Shown: positions 27,879 through 29,442 of the stretch, piece by piece | Numbering within the stretch: position 1 is the stretch's first letter | How the letters are laid out: every line of letters starts with the position of its first letter | Source: a virus | Virus record (IMG/VR): IMGVR_UViG_3300025009_000317 | Span: 1-29,442 of that record | Length of the DNA stretch: 29,442 bases | Strand: one strand, 5' to 3' | Made by a program: the position numbers and the translations under genes | Notes under the pieces: model-generated | Database searches by the model: none | Told to the model about the DNA's origin: nothing | What the model saw: the letters and a program-made list of their open reading frames with translations, nothing else

Positions 27879-29442
27879 CTAATATATCCTCAATAATGCG
27901 CCAGTCACGGACCCATATCCAGTCCAAGCGATGTTTAGCGTCGTTGCCGCTGGCCTAGTGATTGTGGTTGCCCCAGTAGATACTGTCCCTTCTGTGTAAG
28001 TCACGGGGGTTGATACATATATTCCAGTTGTGCCATAAATAAAGATGTCATAAACCTCCATTCTATTATCTGCTGGAGCATCGGTAACTGATACATACAG
28101 CCTATAAGCTGCACTCTGTGAATTAGTGGAGAAGGTATTTACTAAGGTAACATTAACGCTGCCCCCGGTAGCCTCACCGGCAAATGTATTGCTGGCAACC
28201 CTTGCGCCAGTGGCTAATACTCCCCCAGGTACAACCCACCTTCCAGTATCCAAATCCATTCTGGCACGTTCGGTTCGAGCATTGGTGGCGTCGTTATAGT
28301 CTCCAAATATGATAGGGCGACCATTCTCCGACATTAACCACGTGTCTTGGCCTGGGATTGGGTAAATCCAAGCTGTTTGTTGCCTTGGCACAATCCCCAT
28401 CCGGCCAAGCTCTGTGTCAATGACGATATTCATTGACACCATAAGAGTATCAATATTGGTGTATGTGGAGGGGATTACGGCGGCTCCAAGCTTGAAGGCT
28501 GATACTGAATAACTTAACCCGCCACTCGAAATGCAGCCAGCAAATAAAGTGCCGCCGTCTGATGCATCATCAAAATGAACTAAGTGCTCTGCGGCCGACT
28601 CAAACATGCCTTCGACATAGTTATGATTCCCACTCCAATAGATATCGGCAGTCGCGGAAGATGCTGAATCGAAGTGGACGCCCTTTATGGTGTGGCCATT
28701 TGTGTTACTGGCCACTGTCGGAGTCATGTAGATTCCGTATTCGGTGTAACCGTAGAAATCAGAGTCTGTCACCTTGACTCTATTCACGGCCTGAGTTGCC
28801 GCTACCAATGACCCCGATGCCCAATCTCCAGAAATAACGAGACCGCGTTTCCCATTTCTAAATACGCACCGCTCAAAAAGCGCGAAATAGTCTCGATAGC
28901 TCCCGGCATCTGTATTCGTGAGAGCTACAAGCTGCTCGGTAGCCGCCGATGAACTTTCAAACCAACATCTTCGGGCCACGCCATGCCAGGTATCGCCGCC
29001 GCCCACTCTCAGCAACGTCAGCGTCGAACCTGCGGCACTCGCTTTTATTTCCAGATTCTCCAGATGCCAATTCCAGGATGTTCCAGCCGATTCTGCTCCC
29101 TCGATACGGATGATGTCCGTGGCAGAGGTTGATAGTATCTGAGCCACGCCTCCGACCCCGACAATCCCCTTCCCGTTGCCTAATAATGTGACAGGAGCCG
29201 TGGTCTTGTAGACGGTTCCAGGGCGCAACAGAATGTCCTGGAAGGTCGTGACTGACGCCAATGCACACAATATACCATTGGTCATATCTGTCGTGCCGGG
29301 TGTGGTATTAGTGGCAAACCAATCTGCATAAGGAGATACTAGTCCCGTCACATCACCCGGAGAGGCGTCGAACATCTGCCCGCCGTTGTCCTCTAGGTGG
29401 GCTGAGGACAGATCCAGAGTGTAATGAACCTCGACATATCCC
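27879..29442 (-). CDS. Tail fibre / tailspike-like beta-helix protein, C-terminal part (5' end outside window)
   Basis: The - strand frame is open through the right edge, beyond the ATG at 29375 (upstream residues end HLEDNGGQ), so the true start lies outside. Stop is TAG at 27881-27879. About 520 residues are visible: a parallel beta-helix pattern of pectate-lyase/tailspike type (TVYKTTAPVTLLGNGKGIVG, RCWFESSS, ERCVFRNGKRGLVISG, VTDSDFYGYTEYGIYM, IKGVHFDSAS), then a C-terminal domain rich in Thr, Ser and Gly with beta-sandwich-like strands. It probably binds or degrades host surface polysaccharide. Base composition is near balanced, unlike the AT-rich genes to the left, suggesting a different history. 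Confidence 0.75.
   Translation of the reverse strand, partial: GYVEVHYTLDLSSAHLEDNGGQMFDASPGDVTGLVSPYADWFATNTTPGTTDMTNGILCALASVTTFQDILLRPGTVYKTTAPVTLLGNGKGIVGVGGVAQILSTSATDIIRIEGAESAGTSWNWHLENLEIKASAAGSTLTLLRVGGGDTWHGVARRCWFESSSAATEQLVALTNTDAGSYRDYFALFERCVFRNGKRGLVISGDWASGSLVAATQAVNRVKVTDSDFYGYTEYGIYMTPTVASNTNGHTIKGVHFDSASSATADIYWSGNHNYVEGMFESAAEHLVHFDDASDGGTLFAGCISSGGLSYSVSAFKLGAAVIPSTYTNIDTLMVSMNIVIDTELGRMGIVPRQQTAWIYPIPGQDTWLMSENGRPIIFGDYNDATNARTERARMDLDTGRWVVPGGVLATGARVASNTFAGEATGGSVNVTLVNTFSTNSQSAAYRLYVSVTDAPADNRMEVYDIFIYGTTGIYVSTPVTYTEGTVSTGATTITRPAATTLNIAWTGYGSVTGALLRIY

Noticed and set aside
27770-29142. + strand reading frames opposite the tail fibre gene and signal peptide gene
   Set aside because: They are short, lack ribosome binding sites and family-like sequence, and mirror the much longer - strand coding frame.

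Overview
The window is almost certainly part of the genome of a large, AT-rich tailed bacteriophage, probably uncultured or little studied. Dozens of short, tightly packed or overlapping genes run on the + strand, each with a purine-rich ribosome binding site. Nearly all recognisable functions are DNA replication, recombination, repair, nucleotide metabolism or DNA modification. There are tRNA genes and a free-standing homing endonuclease. TAA, TAG and TGA are all used as stops, so the standard bacterial code fits. The host cannot be told from the sequence.

Layout. 1-600: the end of a lysine-rich protein and a terminator. 600-2360: a frameshifted small gene, a radical SAM enzyme and small proteins. 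2378-8190: a DnaN-like sliding clamp, a Mom-like DNA-modification protein, small genes, a MazG-like protein, a DnaX-like clamp loader, an HD hydrolase, a pyrimidine-dimer-glycosylase-family protein, a DUF7352-like protein, a phage metallopeptidase and a DUF3820-like protein. 8199-11558: a C-family DNA polymerase (DnaE) that carries a family-4-type uracil-DNA glycosylase domain at its C-terminus. 11558-15281: a zinc-ribbon protein, a possible UvsY-like mediator, HU, a 200-nt tRNA-like RNA, tRNA-Leu(UAA), small genes and a gp32-like ssDNA-binding protein. 15282-15441: a structured gap ending in a strong terminator. 15442-23500: a UvsX/RecA recombinase, a frame-broken dCMP deaminase, a thymidylate-synthase-family enzyme, a macrodomain, a FEN-type 5'-3' exonuclease, a J-domain protein, a hexapeptide acyltransferase, a PD-(D/E)XK nuclease and hypotheticals. 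23499-27645: a Rad50/SbcC-type ATPase split into separate genes around an SbcD nuclease, coiled-coil genes and an HNH homing endonuclease. From about 27650 the composition jumps from strongly AT-rich to roughly balanced and the coding strand flips. There a beta-helical tail fibre/tailspike gene runs leftward, followed by a 24-codon signal-peptide-like gene and a terminator.

How the genes fit together. The phage encodes the core of a bacterial-type replisome (clamp, clamp loader, C-family polymerase) rather than the T4 B-family set, but pairs it with T4-style recombination functions (UvsX, possibly UvsY, gp32, gp46/47, RNase H/FEN). The ThyA-family enzyme, dCMP deaminase, MazG-like and HD proteins would shape the dNTP pool. 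The Mom-like protein would modify adenines in phage DNA. The polymerase-tethered UDG domain and the pyrimidine-dimer-glycosylase-family protein would monitor bases.

The most interesting items are the DnaE-UDG fusion, the split zinc-hook ATPase with its homing endonuclease, the tRNA-like RNA, the Mom homologue, and the ThyA-family enzyme with a changed active-site position. All functional calls come from motif recognition by eye; no searches were run.
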